Part shown: piece by piece, positions 1-7,800 of the stretch
Numbering within the stretch: the stretch's first letter is position 1
Layout: the number at the start of each line of letters is the position of its first letter
Source: Bacteroides sp.
GTDB lineage: Bacteria; Bacteroidota; Bacteroidia; Bacteroidales; Bacteroidaceae
Assembly (NCBI GenBank): GCA_030151885.1
Contig: JASLCG010000065.1
Coordinates: forward strand, 1 to 40,491
Length of the DNA stretch: 40,491 bases
Direction of reading: 5' to 3'
Notes under the pieces: model-generated
Told to the model about the DNA's origin: nothing
Database searches by the model: none
The model's input: the letters and a program-made list of their open reading frames with translations, nothing else
Translations under genes and position numbers: made by a program

Positions 1-50
1 AATCGACAATAATAAATATTAATTAATTAATCTTAAAAATTAGACACACA

Positions 51-869
51 ATGAAAAAGTTATTTGCAATTGTTGCTGTTGTTGGAGCTATGGCTTTTGG
101 TTCTACTCAGCTAGTTAAAGCTCAAGATGCACAAGCTAATGAGCTTGCCACAGAGCAACAAGTGACTCCTGTAGAAGAACAAGTTGAAAAAGCTACTGCA
201 GTAGTTTCTGATGAGTTCGTAGAACAAGGAAGTATTCACAAAGAAATGAAAACTAAATTTATTGAAGGTACAGCATCTTTTATGAGTTTAGTTGCTATCG
301 CTTTAGTTATTGGTCTTGCTTTCTGTATTGAAAGAATCATTTACTTAAGCTTAGCTGAAATCAACTCTAAAAAATTCATTGCTCAAATTGAAGCAGCTCT
401 TGAAAAAGGAGATGTTGAAGAGGCTAAAAACATTGCTAGAAACACTAGAGGTCCTATCGCATCAATCTACTATCAAGGTCTTATGAGAATTGACCAAGGT
501 ATTGATGTTGTAGAAAAATCAGTAGTTTCTTACGGTGGTGTACAAGCTGGTTACCTAGAAAAAGGATGTTCTTGGATTACTCTATTTATCGCAATGGCTC
601 CATCTTTAGGTTTCTTAGGTACTGTTATCGGTATGGTTCAAGCCTTTGATAAAATTCAACAAGTAGGTGATATCTCTCCAACAGTTGTTGCTGGTGGTAT
701 GAAAGTTGCTTTGATTACAACAATCTTCGGTCTGATTGTAGCACTTATTCTTCAAGTGTTCTATAACTACATTCTAGCTAAGATTGAGGCTATTACTAGT
801 GATATGGAAGATTCTTCAATCACTCTATTAGACCTTATTATCAAATACAATTTGAAATACAAAAACTAA
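51..869 (+). CDS. exbB: ExbB/TolQ-type proton channel subunit
   Basis: MotA/TolQ/ExbB family inner-membrane protein. With ExbD it forms a proton-driven motor that normally energises TonB and outer-membrane TonB-dependent transport. The 272-residue product starts with a signal-like hydrophobic stretch (about 1-24), then a Gln/Glu-rich segment, then helices at about 76-99, 174-198 and 213-240. The last two carry the small-residue-rich LGFLGTVIGM and GMKVALITTIFGL stretches typical of the family. The N-terminal extension ending near KAQ is longer than in E. coli ExbB and may be a cleaved signal peptide or an extra helix. It leads a four-gene cluster with two exbD genes; no tonB follows. The promoter probably lies before the window start. 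The family is clear, but whether it serves TonB or a Tol-like role is inferred. Confidence 0.93.
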   Translation: MKKLFAIVAVVGAMAFGSTQLVKAQDAQANELATEQQVTPVEEQVEKATAVVSDEFVEQGSIHKEMKTKFIEGTASFMSLVAIALVIGLAFCIERIIYLSLAEINSKKFIAQIEAALEKGDVEEAKNIARNTRGPIASIYYQGLMRIDQGIDVVEKSVVSYGGVQAGYLEKGCSWITLFIAMAPSLGFLGTVIGMVQAFDKIQQVGDISPTVVAGGMKVALITTIFGLIVALILQVFYNYILAKIEAITSDMEDSSITLLDLIIKYNLKYKN

Positions 870-875
870 TTGACA

Positions 876-1343
876 ATGAAATTATCATACAAACTATCAT
901 ACTATGTACTGTATGTGCTGTTTGCTGTCTTAATTGTAATTCTTGGTCTATTCTACTTCGGAGGCGAAATGGATACTCCAATAGTTCCAGAGATGTCAAA
1001 TCCAGCCAATACAGACGCATTACTATATTTAATCTATGGTTTCCTAGGTATAACTGTAGTAATTACGCTACTTGCTTTCCTATTCCAATTTGCTTCGGCT
1101 TTAAAGGATAATCCAGTGAAAGCTATAAAATCTCTTTTAGGGGTTATTTTAGTAGCAGCTGTTCTTGTTATTACATGGGTAGCAGGTAGTGAAGAACCAT
1201 TACATCTTCCTGGCTATGATGGTACTGATAACGTACCATTCTGGTTGAAGATTACAGATATGTTCTTATATACTATCTATACTCTATTAATTGTTGCAAT
1301 TCTATCAATTGTTGGTAGCTCAGTAATGAAAAAACTATCTTAA
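876..1343 (+). CDS. four-helix membrane protein of the Exb cluster, function unknown
   Basis: I do not recognise a named family. The product is 155 residues with four predicted membrane helices (about 9-30, 47-73, 84-104 and 126-150). A short polar loop at 31-46 is acidic, and a Pro/Gly/Asp loop lies at 105-122. The reading frame opens at a TTG at 870, but I chose the ATG at 876: it is the first ATG in frame and lies 6 bases past the exbB stop. Its tight placement between exbB and two exbD genes suggests co-transcription and a role as an accessory part of the proton-channel complex. That role is inference from position only; no catalytic or binding motif is visible. Confidence 0.8.
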   Translation: MKLSYKLSYYVLYVLFAVLIVILGLFYFGGEMDTPIVPEMSNPANTDALLYLIYGFLGITVVITLLAFLFQFASALKDNPVKAIKSLLGVILVAAVLVITWVAGSEEPLHLPGYDGTDNVPFWLKITDMFLYTIYTLLIVAILSIVGSSVMKKLS

Positions 1344-1391
1344 TCTCTCTTAGTAGAATTATAGATATAAACAATATTAAAAGTAATAACA

Positions 1392-1985
1392 ATGGCAAAA
1401 GGAAAAAGAGAAGTTCCCGAAATTAACTCAAGTTCGACAGCGGATATAGCGTTCCTATTGCTAATTTTCTTCTTGATTACAACCTCTATGGATACGGATA
1501 TGGGTCTTTTTAGACAATTACCTCCGATGCCAGATGAGAATCAACAACAAAATGATGATGTAAAAATTAAGGAGAGAAATATTCTTCAAGTGATGATTAA
1601 TAGAAATAATGAGCTAATGTGTAATGGCGAAGTTATTCCTGTTAGTGATCTAAGAGAAAGAGCAAAAGAATTTATTGCTAATCCTAATAATGATACAGAT
1701 AAACCTGAGCGCGTTGTAGTAGACGTACCTTATTTTGGTAACTATAGTATAACAAAAAATCATGTGATATCTGTACAAAATGATGGTGATACATCATATA
1801 AGGCTTATTTCGAAGTGCAAAATGAATTGGTTGCAGCTTATAATGAGTTACGTAATCAAATTTCACTAGAAAAGTGGCAAAAACCATACGAGGCTTTAAC
1901 TGATGATCAGCAAAAATCAGTGAGACAAATTTATCCACAGAAGATATCTGAAGCTGTGCCTAAAACATATGGAGGGAAAAAATAA
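1392..1985 (+). CDS. exbD: ExbD/TolR-type protein, first copy
   Basis: Biopolymer transport protein of the ExbD/TolR family, 197 residues. A short basic cytoplasmic N-terminus leads into a single helix at about 17-33 that contains the conserved proton-carrying Asp (D18, in TADIAFLL). A periplasmic domain of about 160 residues follows. This domain is longer than in E. coli ExbD (141 residues in total) and includes an Asp/Tyr-rich stretch near 115-150 that may be lineage-specific. The stop codon overlaps the start of the next gene by one base (TAATG), so translation is probably coupled. It should pair with the upstream ExbB in the inner membrane. Confidence 0.92.
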   Translation: MAKGKREVPEINSSSTADIAFLLLIFFLITTSMDTDMGLFRQLPPMPDENQQQNDDVKIKERNILQVMINRNNELMCNGEVIPVSDLRERAKEFIANPNNDTDKPERVVVDVPYFGNYSITKNHVISVQNDGDTSYKAYFEVQNELVAAYNELRNQISLEKWQKPYEALTDDQQKSVRQIYPQKISEAVPKTYGGKK

Positions 1986-2446
1986 TGGGAAAATTTAATA
2001 AAACAGGTAAACGTGGTATGCCTGCCCTAAATACTTCTTCTTTACCAGACTTAATCTTTACTTTGCTGTTCTTCTTCATGATTGTAACTACAATGCGTGA
2101 GGTAACATTAAAAGTACAGTTTAGAGTCCCAGAAGGTACAGAGCTTAATAAATTAGAGAAAAAATCATTGGTAACATTCATTTATATGGGTAAGCCAGTT
2201 GATAGAACTCAAGGTACTGTGACACGTGTTCAGATTAACGATGCGTTTACATCTCAAGAAGGTGATATTCGTGATTTCGTAGCTCAGGAGCGTGCTAAGA
2301 TGCCAGAGGAAGATAAAGCTCTAATGCAAGTATCTCTGAAAATTGATGGCGATACCAAGATGGGTGTTGTCAGCGATGTAAAGAAAGAACTTAGACAGGC
2401 TTCTGCATTGAAGATAAACTATTCTGCTCGTAAAAGAGGTGAGTAA
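1985..2446 (+). CDS. exbD: ExbD/TolR-type protein, second copy
   Basis: Second ExbD/TolR family protein, 153 residues. It has a basic N-terminus, one helix at about 20-38 with the family Asp (D22, in LPDLIFTLLFFF), and a periplasmic domain. It is clearly diverged from the preceding ExbD rather than a recent duplicate: the helices align but the periplasmic domains do not look alike. Two different ExbD proteins beside one ExbB suggest a mixed ExbD dimer or two partner specificities, which is inference. Translation is likely coupled to the upstream gene through the TAATG junction. The cluster ends at a strong terminator about 20 bases downstream. Confidence 0.91.
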   Translation: MGKFNKTGKRGMPALNTSSLPDLIFTLLFFFMIVTTMREVTLKVQFRVPEGTELNKLEKKSLVTFIYMGKPVDRTQGTVTRVQINDAFTSQEGDIRDFVAQERAKMPEEDKALMQVSLKIDGDTKMGVVSDVKKELRQASALKINYSARKRGE

Positions 2447-2465
2447 TAGATTATAATTAAAATAT

Positions 2466-2498
2466 AAGGGTAGAAAGTAATACTTTCTACCCTTTTTT
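2466..2498 (+). terminator. intrinsic terminator of the Exb cluster
   Basis: Arms AAGGGTAGAAAGTA (2466-2479) and TACTTTCTACCCTT (2481-2494) are perfect complements and run into a T tract. It lies 20 bases after the second exbD stop and ends the cluster's transcript. Confidence 0.9.
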
Positions 2499-2514
2499 AT
2501 TAGGACTTAATATA

Positions 2515-2552
2515 AAAAAGCTCGACTATATAAATGATATAGTCGAGCTTTT
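2515..2552 (-). terminator. terminator for the M64-GNAT unit (probably bidirectional)
   Basis: Arms AAGCTCGACTATAT and ATATAGTCGAGCTT surround a 5-base loop. On the minus strand the hairpin is followed by a T run (the A run at 2514-2519), and on the plus strand by TTTT. It sits between the convergent exbD and GNAT genes, 14 bases past the GNAT stop. Confidence 0.85.
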
Positions 2553-2565
2553 AATATATTGTGTT

Positions 2566-3099
2566 TTATGTCAAGCTATATACTTTCCCATAAAGGTCTT
2601 TTACAACAGATTTGAAATGTTCTTTTTCAGTTAATTCTCCTCTGCACATAAGTTTCATAGGCAATGCTGTTTCTGTAACTCTATATGGAGGTTGTGCATA
2701 TTCACCCATCCATAGTGTAAAGTTATACTTTTGATAAAATTCAATTCTTCTACAGGCTGTTTTATTATCAGGTATTTCTACCTCTAGAATGATGGGTTTA
2801 TCAACTTCTTTTTCAAGTATATTTAATACTTTACTTCCATATCCTTTACTTCTTAAGTTTTGATCAATAGCAAAATGCTCTATATAGTAGAATGTCTCTA
2901 AATCCCATATTGTCATAAGACCTACCATTTTGTCATTATCTAAAATGATATTATTATTAAATAACTTATTGTTATCTGTAAACTCTTTCCATTGTTTTAG
3001 ATTTCTGTACTCTTCTAGTGGAAAAGAACTTGTTAATAACTTTTCAACGTAGGCATACTCTTCTGAATTGGCCGATGTAATTCTTTTTAATTTTACCAT
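2566..3099 (-). CDS. GNAT family N-acetyltransferase
   Basis: Acetyl-CoA-dependent acetyltransferase of the GNAT fold, 177 residues. The acetyl-CoA pyrophosphate-binding motif appears as LRSKGYGSKVL (R83, G86, G88), preceded by the strand YYIEHFAIDQ that usually carries substrate contacts. Downstream, FYQKYNF matches the GNAT motif-B pattern in which an aromatic residue contacts CoA. The substrate cannot be read from the sequence. The start lies 17 bases after the stop of the upstream M64 peptidase, so the two are probably co-transcribed from the promoter near 4414, with the hairpin at 2515-2552 ending the unit. The family is certain; the role is unknown. Confidence 0.88.
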   Translation of the reverse strand: MVKLKRITSANSEEYAYVEKLLTSSFPLEEYRNLKQWKEFTDNNKLFNNNIILDNDKMVGLMTIWDLETFYYIEHFAIDQNLRSKGYGSKVLNILEKEVDKPIILEVEIPDNKTACRRIEFYQKYNFTLWMGEYAQPPYRVTETALPMKLMCRGELTEKEHFKSVVKDLYGKVYSLT

Positions 3100-3116
3100 T
3101 GATTTACTTTATTAAA

Positions 3117-4391
3117 TTATTCTTCTGTATAGAATTTAATTAATCTCTCTAGTGCTGCTTGGCATACAGGGCAGAATGTTGGATATTCATTTGTTCTCAT
3201 TCTACAGTTAAATGATGGTCTATATATTTTTTTAATAGAGTATCCAGCACCTTCATATACACCAACAGGATGTTGTTTTGAAAGATTAACTGGTGTAGGT
3301 ATTGGCGTATTTGTATTTAATAGGTTTTTCCACTTACTACCAAAATCCACAAGTGTTGTAATATTAGGTTCCCATGGTTCTATGTCTAGTGGATATATAT
3401 TTGTCATAACATCTTCATCATAAAAATACTCATCAGCCAAGCCTCCAAAACTATGTCCAAACTCATGTACAATAACAGGCTTAAAAGTTTGATGGTGTGC
3501 TGATGTTAATGTATATGAATTATAGATACCTCCTCCTCCATATTGATCAGTGTTGGCCAATATGATTATATGTTCATACGGAATGCCTGCAAGAGCATCA
3601 TGAATAGATTTGACTTTTAATGTTGTCAAGTATCTTTCTGAATAAAAAGTATCAAATTGAGCACTAAAAGCTGTATTTCTCCATTTATTTTGATGAGGAG
3701 TACTAACCCCTGTGTCAATTGATATACTGCCAACAGCTACAAAAGAAAAGGCATCAGAGTTACTTTTAAAAGGTTCATGTTCCATAATACTTCGTACAGC
3801 TTCTTCTGCATCTTTATAGAACACATTTAATTCTTGTGATGTATAGCCCTCTGCTAGTATTGCAACATTGATTGGGTTCTCAATTTTTGTATTATGGATT
3901 ATTCGATATGGCGTAATAGATTCAATACCTTTAGGCCTAATCTGTATATCAGTCGGGTCAACAGAATGTGACAATCGAGCTATTCTTTTATGATTTAAAT
4001 CATAAAGAGATATGGTAATATCAACTTTATTCTTAGGAAAAGGTACTAAGAAAGTATTTTCGAATGATCTAGAAATACTGCTGGCCTCTTCTGTATCTAG
4101 CCACTCTTGAAAAAGAGAAGAAAAAGAGGTAGTATAAATTAACTCTCCAGTTGTACTATCTTTTACTCGAATTGTACCATTTCCTTTGAGAGGATTAATT
4201 GCTAATTTAGTTCTTTTTCCTGCCCAATTAGGATAATAGATCAATTCATCTAGACTTATTGATTGTTTTTCCTTGTTCCCACTGAAAATATAATCTAGTC
4301 TTAGTGTCTTCTGCTCAAAGAAATGTTCAAAATTCTGACCATAGCCGATAGAACATGAAAATAGAGCTAAAAATATGATAATGAAACGCAT
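3117..4391 (-). CDS. secreted M64-family zinc metallopeptidase
   Basis: Looks like peptidase family M64, whose founding member is a bacterial IgA-cleaving peptidase. An N-terminal signal peptide (MRFIIIFLALFSCSIGYGQ, about 1-19) is followed by a beta-rich region (about 20-150) and a catalytic domain. The zinc motif HEFGH is at 309-313, and a following ADE supplies likely further ligands at 320-321. Four Cys near the C-terminus (including CPVC) could form disulfides or bind metal. The open frame extends to 4424, but I chose the ATG at 4391: it begins the signal peptide, and the -7 box at 4414-4421 would be inside any longer gene. Family members cleave secreted host or dietary proteins; this one's substrate is unknown. 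Confidence 0.87.
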   Translation of the reverse strand: MRFIIIFLALFSCSIGYGQNFEHFFEQKTLRLDYIFSGNKEKQSISLDELIYYPNWAGKRTKLAINPLKGNGTIRVKDSTTGELIYTTSFSSLFQEWLDTEEASSISRSFENTFLVPFPKNKVDITISLYDLNHKRIARLSHSVDPTDIQIRPKGIESITPYRIIHNTKIENPINVAILAEGYTSQELNVFYKDAEEAVRSIMEHEPFKSNSDAFSFVAVGSISIDTGVSTPHQNKWRNTAFSAQFDTFYSERYLTTLKVKSIHDALAGIPYEHIIILANTDQYGGGGIYNSYTLTSAHHQTFKPVIVHEFGHSFGGLADEYFYDEDVMTNIYPLDIEPWEPNITTLVDFGSKWKNLLNTNTPIPTPVNLSKQHPVGVYEGAGYSIKKIYRPSFNCRMRTNEYPTFCPVCQAALERLIKFYTEE

Positions 4392-4413
4392 GATGTGTTG
4401 TTTAGTTAGATTA

Positions 4414-4421
4414 CAAAAATA
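4414..4421 (-). promoter_or_regulatory. -7 element of the M64-GNAT unit
   Basis: TATTTTTG on the minus strand matches the Bacteroidota -7 consensus TAnnTTTG exactly. Transcription would start near 4407, 16 bases before the ATG at 4391. No good TTG -33 element is seen. Confidence 0.55.
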
Positions 4422-4462
4422 CAAAGTTCTTGTTGATATTTAAAATATATACTTTATTAGGA

Positions 4463-4483
4463 CGAAATATTATAAATATTACG
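4463..4483. promoter_or_regulatory. AT-rich dyad, candidate Lrp-type operator
   Basis: A 21-base imperfect palindrome, CGAAATATT...AATATTACG, centred on 4473. It lies between the divergent M64 and Lrp/AsnC promoters and overlaps the expected -33 zone of the regulator gene. Lrp-family regulators often bind AT-rich dyads near their own promoter, so autoregulation is plausible but unproven. Confidence 0.4.
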
Positions 4484-4492
4484 ATTAAATAT

Positions 4493-4500
4493 TACCTTTG
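4493..4500 (+). promoter_or_regulatory. -7 element of the Lrp/AsnC gene
   Basis: TACCTTTG matches TAnnTTTG exactly. Transcription would begin near 4507, 17 bases before the ATG at 4524. Confidence 0.6.
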
Positions 4501-4523
4501 AAGGGTTAATTACATCCAGCATT

Positions 4524-4994
4524 ATGAATAAATATGAATTAGATGATTTAGATAGACAGATTTTAAGTCTAATTGCTGATAATGCACGCATCCCATTTTT
4601 AGAAGTTGCAAGAGCTTGTAAAGTTTCAGGTGCTGCCATTCATCAGCGTATTCAACGTCTAATTAATGTTGGTGTAATAAAAGGCTCACAGTATCTTTTA
4701 GATCCAGATAAAATAGGTTTTCAAACCTGTGCTTATGTAGGATTGTTTTTGAAAGAAAGAGATGCCTTTGACTCAGCTATTAAGGCTTTAAGAGAGATAC
4801 CAGAGGTTGTTGAATGTCATTTTACGACTGGCAGATATGATATTTTTATTAAAATATATGCACGTAATAACAATCACTTACTGAGTATCATTCATAATAA
4901 GTTGCAGAAAATAGGAGTTTCAAGAACAGAAACACTTATATCTTTCAACGAAGCAATTAATCGACAAGTTCCTCTTGAATTTGTTGATGAATAA
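4524..4994 (+). CDS. Lrp/AsnC family transcriptional regulator
   Basis: A 156-residue feast/famine regulator. An N-terminal AsnC-type helix-turn-helix (about 5-60) contains LDDLDRQILSLIADNARIPF and the recognition region VSGAAIHQRIQRL. A C-terminal RAM effector-binding domain (about 68-150) contains GRYDIFIKIYARN. Such proteins form dimers to octamers and often sense amino acids. The gene stands alone and is divergent from the M64 peptidase; a 21-base AT-rich dyad in the 132-base shared region is a candidate binding site. A link between amino-acid status and peptidase expression is a reasonable guess. Length matches the family norm (about 150-165). Confidence 0.93.
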   Translation: MNKYELDDLDRQILSLIADNARIPFLEVARACKVSGAAIHQRIQRLINVGVIKGSQYLLDPDKIGFQTCAYVGLFLKERDAFDSAIKALREIPEVVECHFTTGRYDIFIKIYARNNNHLLSIIHNKLQKIGVSRTETLISFNEAINRQVPLEFVDE

Positions 4995-5048
4995 TCCTTA
5001 TTCAATCTTTTTTACCTACATTTACTACACGTGAAAAACATTTAAAAT

Positions 5049-5085
5049 GCCCCTATTTAGTACGCTAAATAGGGGCGTATTTTTA
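5049..5085. terminator. bidirectional terminator between Lrp and folA
   Basis: A perfect 12-bp stem (GCCCCTATTTAG, 5049-5060, with its complement at 5065-5076) around the tetraloop TACG. It is followed on the plus strand by GTATTTTTATTT. It separates the convergent Lrp and folA genes and may serve both. Confidence 0.85.
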
Positions 5086-5565
5086 TTTGTAATAGCTTAC
5101 ATAAGAGTAACAGATATTATCTGTTTTATACTCTTTAATCTCTTTTACTTTCCAAATATTTTTATCAATAATAGGGAAGAAAGCATCACTATGTTCTGCA
5201 GTCTTATCTATTTCTGTTATTTCTAATTCATCAGCAAAACCTATGCAAGTAGAATAGATTTGTTCACCTCCTATGATAAACACTTTTTCAGCTTGTGTGC
5301 AACTTTTTAAAGCATCTTCAATACTACTGAAAATCTCTGTGTTAGGATAACATAAATCTTTATTTCTAGATAATACTATATTACGTCTATTGGGTAATGC
5401 TCCTTTTGGTAAAGATTCAAAAGTTTTCCTACCCATAACAACAGTGTGACCCGTAGTAAGTTCTTTAAAACGTTTTAGATCATTAGGAATGTGGAATAAT
5501 AATTTATTATTATAGCCAATAGCATTCCTTTTGTCGATTGCAGCGATTAAAATAATTTTAGCCAT
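5083..5565 (-). CDS. folA: dihydrofolate reductase
   Basis: Reduces dihydrofolate to tetrahydrofolate with NADPH in the cytosol, and is the target of trimethoprim-type inhibitors. The 160-residue product shows the DHFR landmarks: N-terminal IILIAAIDKRNAIGYNN, LLFHIPNDLKRFK with the substrate-binding acid at D29, VVMGRKTFES for NADPH, and FIIGGEQIY. I chose the ATG at 5565: the frame continues to 5598 but would then run into the end of thyA, and this start gives the usual MAKIILIAA opening. It lies 10 bases after the thyA stop. Pairing with thyA is functional, because ThyA makes the dihydrofolate that this enzyme recycles. Confidence 0.96.
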   Translation of the reverse strand: MAKIILIAAIDKRNAIGYNNKLLFHIPNDLKRFKELTTGHTVVMGRKTFESLPKGALPNRRNIVLSRNKDLCYPNTEIFSSIEDALKSCTQAEKVFIIGGEQIYSTCIGFADELEITEIDKTAEHSDAFFPIIDKNIWKVKEIKEYKTDNICYSYVSYYK

Positions 5566-5575
5566 TCTTTTGTTA

Positions 5576-6370
5576 TTATATTGATACTTTACCAGCAATG
5601 TGTGGATGAGGATTATAACCGCTTAATATAAAATCTTCAAAAGTAAAATCTTCAATGTTTTTTATATTTGGATTCAAGCTCATAAGAGGAAGCTCCTTAG
5701 GTTCTCTAGATAACTGTAAGTTAACTTGGTCTAAATGGTTTTTATAAATATGGGCATCACCTAGTGTATGTATGAAATCACCTGGTTCCAATTCTGTAAC
5801 TTGGGCCATCATCATTAATAATAAGGCATATGAAGCAATATTAAAGGGTACACCTAGGAAGATGTCAGCACTTCGTTGATACAGTTGCATACTAAGTTTT
5901 CCGTTTGCTACATAAAACTGGAACAAAATATGACATGGAGGTAATTTCATATCATTTAAGCAACCTACATTCCAAGCGCTAACAAGAATTCTTCTTGAAT
6001 TAGGGTTGTGTTTAATAGTTTCAATAGCTTCTTTAATTTGATCAAAAGTTTCTCCGCTATAACCAGGCCATGATCTCCACTGATAACCATATATAGGGCC
6101 TAAATTTCCATCTTTATCAGCCCACTCATTCCATATACGTACACCATTATCTTGTAAGTATTTGACATTGGTATCGCCTTTAAGGAACCAAAGAAGCTCA
6201 TATATAATAGACTTTAAATGGAGTTTTTTAGTCGTAAGACAAGGAAATCCTTTTGATAGATCAAATCTCATTTGATGTCCAAATATACTAATTGTTCCAG
6301 TTCCTGTTCGGTCATCTTTAGAAATGCCTTCAGTTTTAACTCTTTGTAGTAGGTCTAAATATTGTTTCAT
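5576..6370 (-). CDS. thyA: thymidylate synthase
   Basis: Converts dUMP to dTMP using methylenetetrahydrofolate and releases dihydrofolate. At 264 residues it has the same length as E. coli ThyA. The catalytic Cys is C146 in LPPCHILFQF, preceded by NSRRILVSAWNV (phosphate-binding Arg pair near 126-127). QLYQRSADIFLGVPFNIASY supplies the nucleotide site, and the C-terminus HPHIAGKVSI fits the family. It lies 34 bases after the phospholipase-D gene and directly before folA, so transcription from the upstream promoter through all three genes is likely. No terminator is seen between them. Confidence 0.98.
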   Translation of the reverse strand: MKQYLDLLQRVKTEGISKDDRTGTGTISIFGHQMRFDLSKGFPCLTTKKLHLKSIIYELLWFLKGDTNVKYLQDNGVRIWNEWADKDGNLGPIYGYQWRSWPGYSGETFDQIKEAIETIKHNPNSRRILVSAWNVGCLNDMKLPPCHILFQFYVANGKLSMQLYQRSADIFLGVPFNIASYALLLMMMAQVTELEPGDFIHTLGDAHIYKNHLDQVNLQLSREPKELPLMSLNPNIKNIEDFTFEDFILSGYNPHPHIAGKVSI

Positions 6371-6404
6371 TGTGTATATGAAATAGTTAAATACATCTTT
6401 TATT

Positions 6405-7643
6405 TTATATGAATGGAGTTAGTAAGTTACCAAACCAACCTGTAATCTTCTTCCATCCACTTCTTTTTTTCCAGATTTCTTTGGTTAATAGAGTGCTTCT
6501 ATGAATATCTCTGTAAAAGATTGCATCTAGTTCGTCAGTTACAGTTTTATTAAATATGAAAACATTTGTTTCATAGTCATATCTTAGACTTCTACTATTT
6601 AAATTAGAGCTTCCAACGGTACAAAAAAGATCGTCTATCATCATTATTTTTGTATGGTGAAACCCTTCATTAAAAAGATAAATATAAGCACCTTTTTTCC
6701 TTAGTTTGTTAGTAACATATACAGAAGCAGCTGGGGTAAGAGGTATATCGCCCTTTGCCGGTATCATAATTTCTACAGTAACCCCTTTTTTAAGTGCTTT
6801 TCTCAAAGCTTTTCTAATTGATGTTGTAGGAATAAAATAGGGATTAATAATTCTTATACTTTTCTGTGCAGATAAAATAGCCTCTTTATACGCACGACGA
6901 ATGGTTTTAGGGTCTTTCTTAGGCCATTTATCAACAATAGCTAAAGTTTTTTGTAGTTCTTTATCAACTTCTATAGGATTTGGATAATACCTTGAACCTC
7001 CAATATGTTGTTTAGTTTGCGTATTCCATGTATTAAGAAAAACCTCTTGTAAATGCTTTACTCCACTACCTTCAAGACGCATATGCATATCGTACCAGTC
7101 ACCGTAAGTATTAGGATCTCCATGAATATAATAATCAGCTATATTCATACCTCCAGTGTAGGCTATGGTGCCGTCTATAATAATGATTTTTCTATGGTCT
7201 CTATGCCATATATGATTAATGTAAGGAAATTTTATAGGATCAAACTTAACAATTTCAATGCCTCTTTGCCTGATTATGTTAAGATGTTTCTTTTTTAAAG
7301 GTCTGTTATTGGAGCTATTTCCAAACGCATCGAATAATGCACGAACTTTAATACCTTGCTGAGCTTTAATAGCCAATAAATTGAATAATTCTTTTGCTAT
7401 AGAGTCATTTCTGAAGTTGAAATATTCTAGGTGTATATGATCTTTAGCCTGTTCAATATGTTTGAATAGATCTGTAAACTTGTCAGTAGCTGTGGGTAAC
7501 AGTGTTACATCATTGTTACCAGTAATATGGTGCCCATAGTCTTCTAAATAATCTATAAAAGTAGAATCACTAGATACTTGAAGCTGTCCATGTATATTAA
7601 GGCTTACTAACAGTACTGTAAATAATAAAAATATTTTTTTCAA
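6405..7643 (-). CDS. phospholipase D superfamily protein, cardiolipin-synthase-like, with signal peptide
   Basis: A two-domain PLD-superfamily enzyme of 412 residues. HKD motif 1 is H150-K152-D157 (HRDHRKIIIIDG) followed by TGGMNIAD; HKD motif 2 is H330-K332-D337 (HHTKIMMIDD) followed by GSSNLNSRS. This layout matches cardiolipin synthases, which join phosphatidylglycerol molecules. Unlike the classical enzyme it lacks the N-terminal pair of membrane helices and instead begins with an apparent signal peptide (MKKIFLLFTVLLVSLNIHGQ). A periplasmic phospholipid-handling enzyme is therefore likely, but a secreted nuclease or phospholipase remains possible. It heads a run with thyA and folA to which it has no obvious functional link. 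Confidence 0.85.
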   Translation of the reverse strand: MKKIFLLFTVLLVSLNIHGQLQVSSDSTFIDYLEDYGHHITGNNDVTLLPTATDKFTDLFKHIEQAKDHIHLEYFNFRNDSIAKELFNLLAIKAQQGIKVRALFDAFGNSSNNRPLKKKHLNIIRQRGIEIVKFDPIKFPYINHIWHRDHRKIIIIDGTIAYTGGMNIADYYIHGDPNTYGDWYDMHMRLEGSGVKHLQEVFLNTWNTQTKQHIGGSRYYPNPIEVDKELQKTLAIVDKWPKKDPKTIRRAYKEAILSAQKSIRIINPYFIPTTSIRKALRKALKKGVTVEIMIPAKGDIPLTPAASVYVTNKLRKKGAYIYLFNEGFHHTKIMMIDDLFCTVGSSNLNSRSLRYDYETNVFIFNKTVTDELDAIFYRDIHRSTLLTKEIWKKRSGWKKITGWFGNLLTPFI

Positions 7644-7669
7644 AATTCTTTTCTTTTTCTAACAGCTTA

Positions 7670-7677
7670 CAAAGTTA
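7670..7677 (-). promoter_or_regulatory. -7 element before the PLD-thyA-folA run
   Basis: TAACTTTG on the minus strand is an exact TAnnTTTG match. The start point would be near 7663, 20 bases before the ATG at 7643. No clear -33 element. Confidence 0.5.
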
Positions 7678-7751
7678 CATAATATATTCTTTTTCTAAGA
7701 ATTCAGGTATAAGATCTAATGATAGTTTTAGAAAAGTTAATAAGTCAATGA

Positions 7752-7782
7752 TTGTATAAAATATAAAAAAATAAGATATTTG
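7752..7782 (+). promoter_or_regulatory. promoter of the RsmF-like gene
   Basis: TTG at 7752-7754, exactly 20 bases, then GATATTTG at 7775-7782 (7 of 8 to the informative TAnnTTTG pattern). The start point would be near 7789, 12 bases before the ATG. Confidence 0.55.
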
Positions 7783-7800
7783 CAAACTTAAAAATTTAAC

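Noticed and set aside
870..875. TTG as the start of the four-helix Exb-cluster protein
   Set aside because: An ATG follows two codons later and gives a better start.
4392..4424. Extended N-terminus of the M64 peptidase from 4424
   Set aside because: It would put coding sequence over the -7 box at 4414 and place eleven polar residues before the signal peptide.
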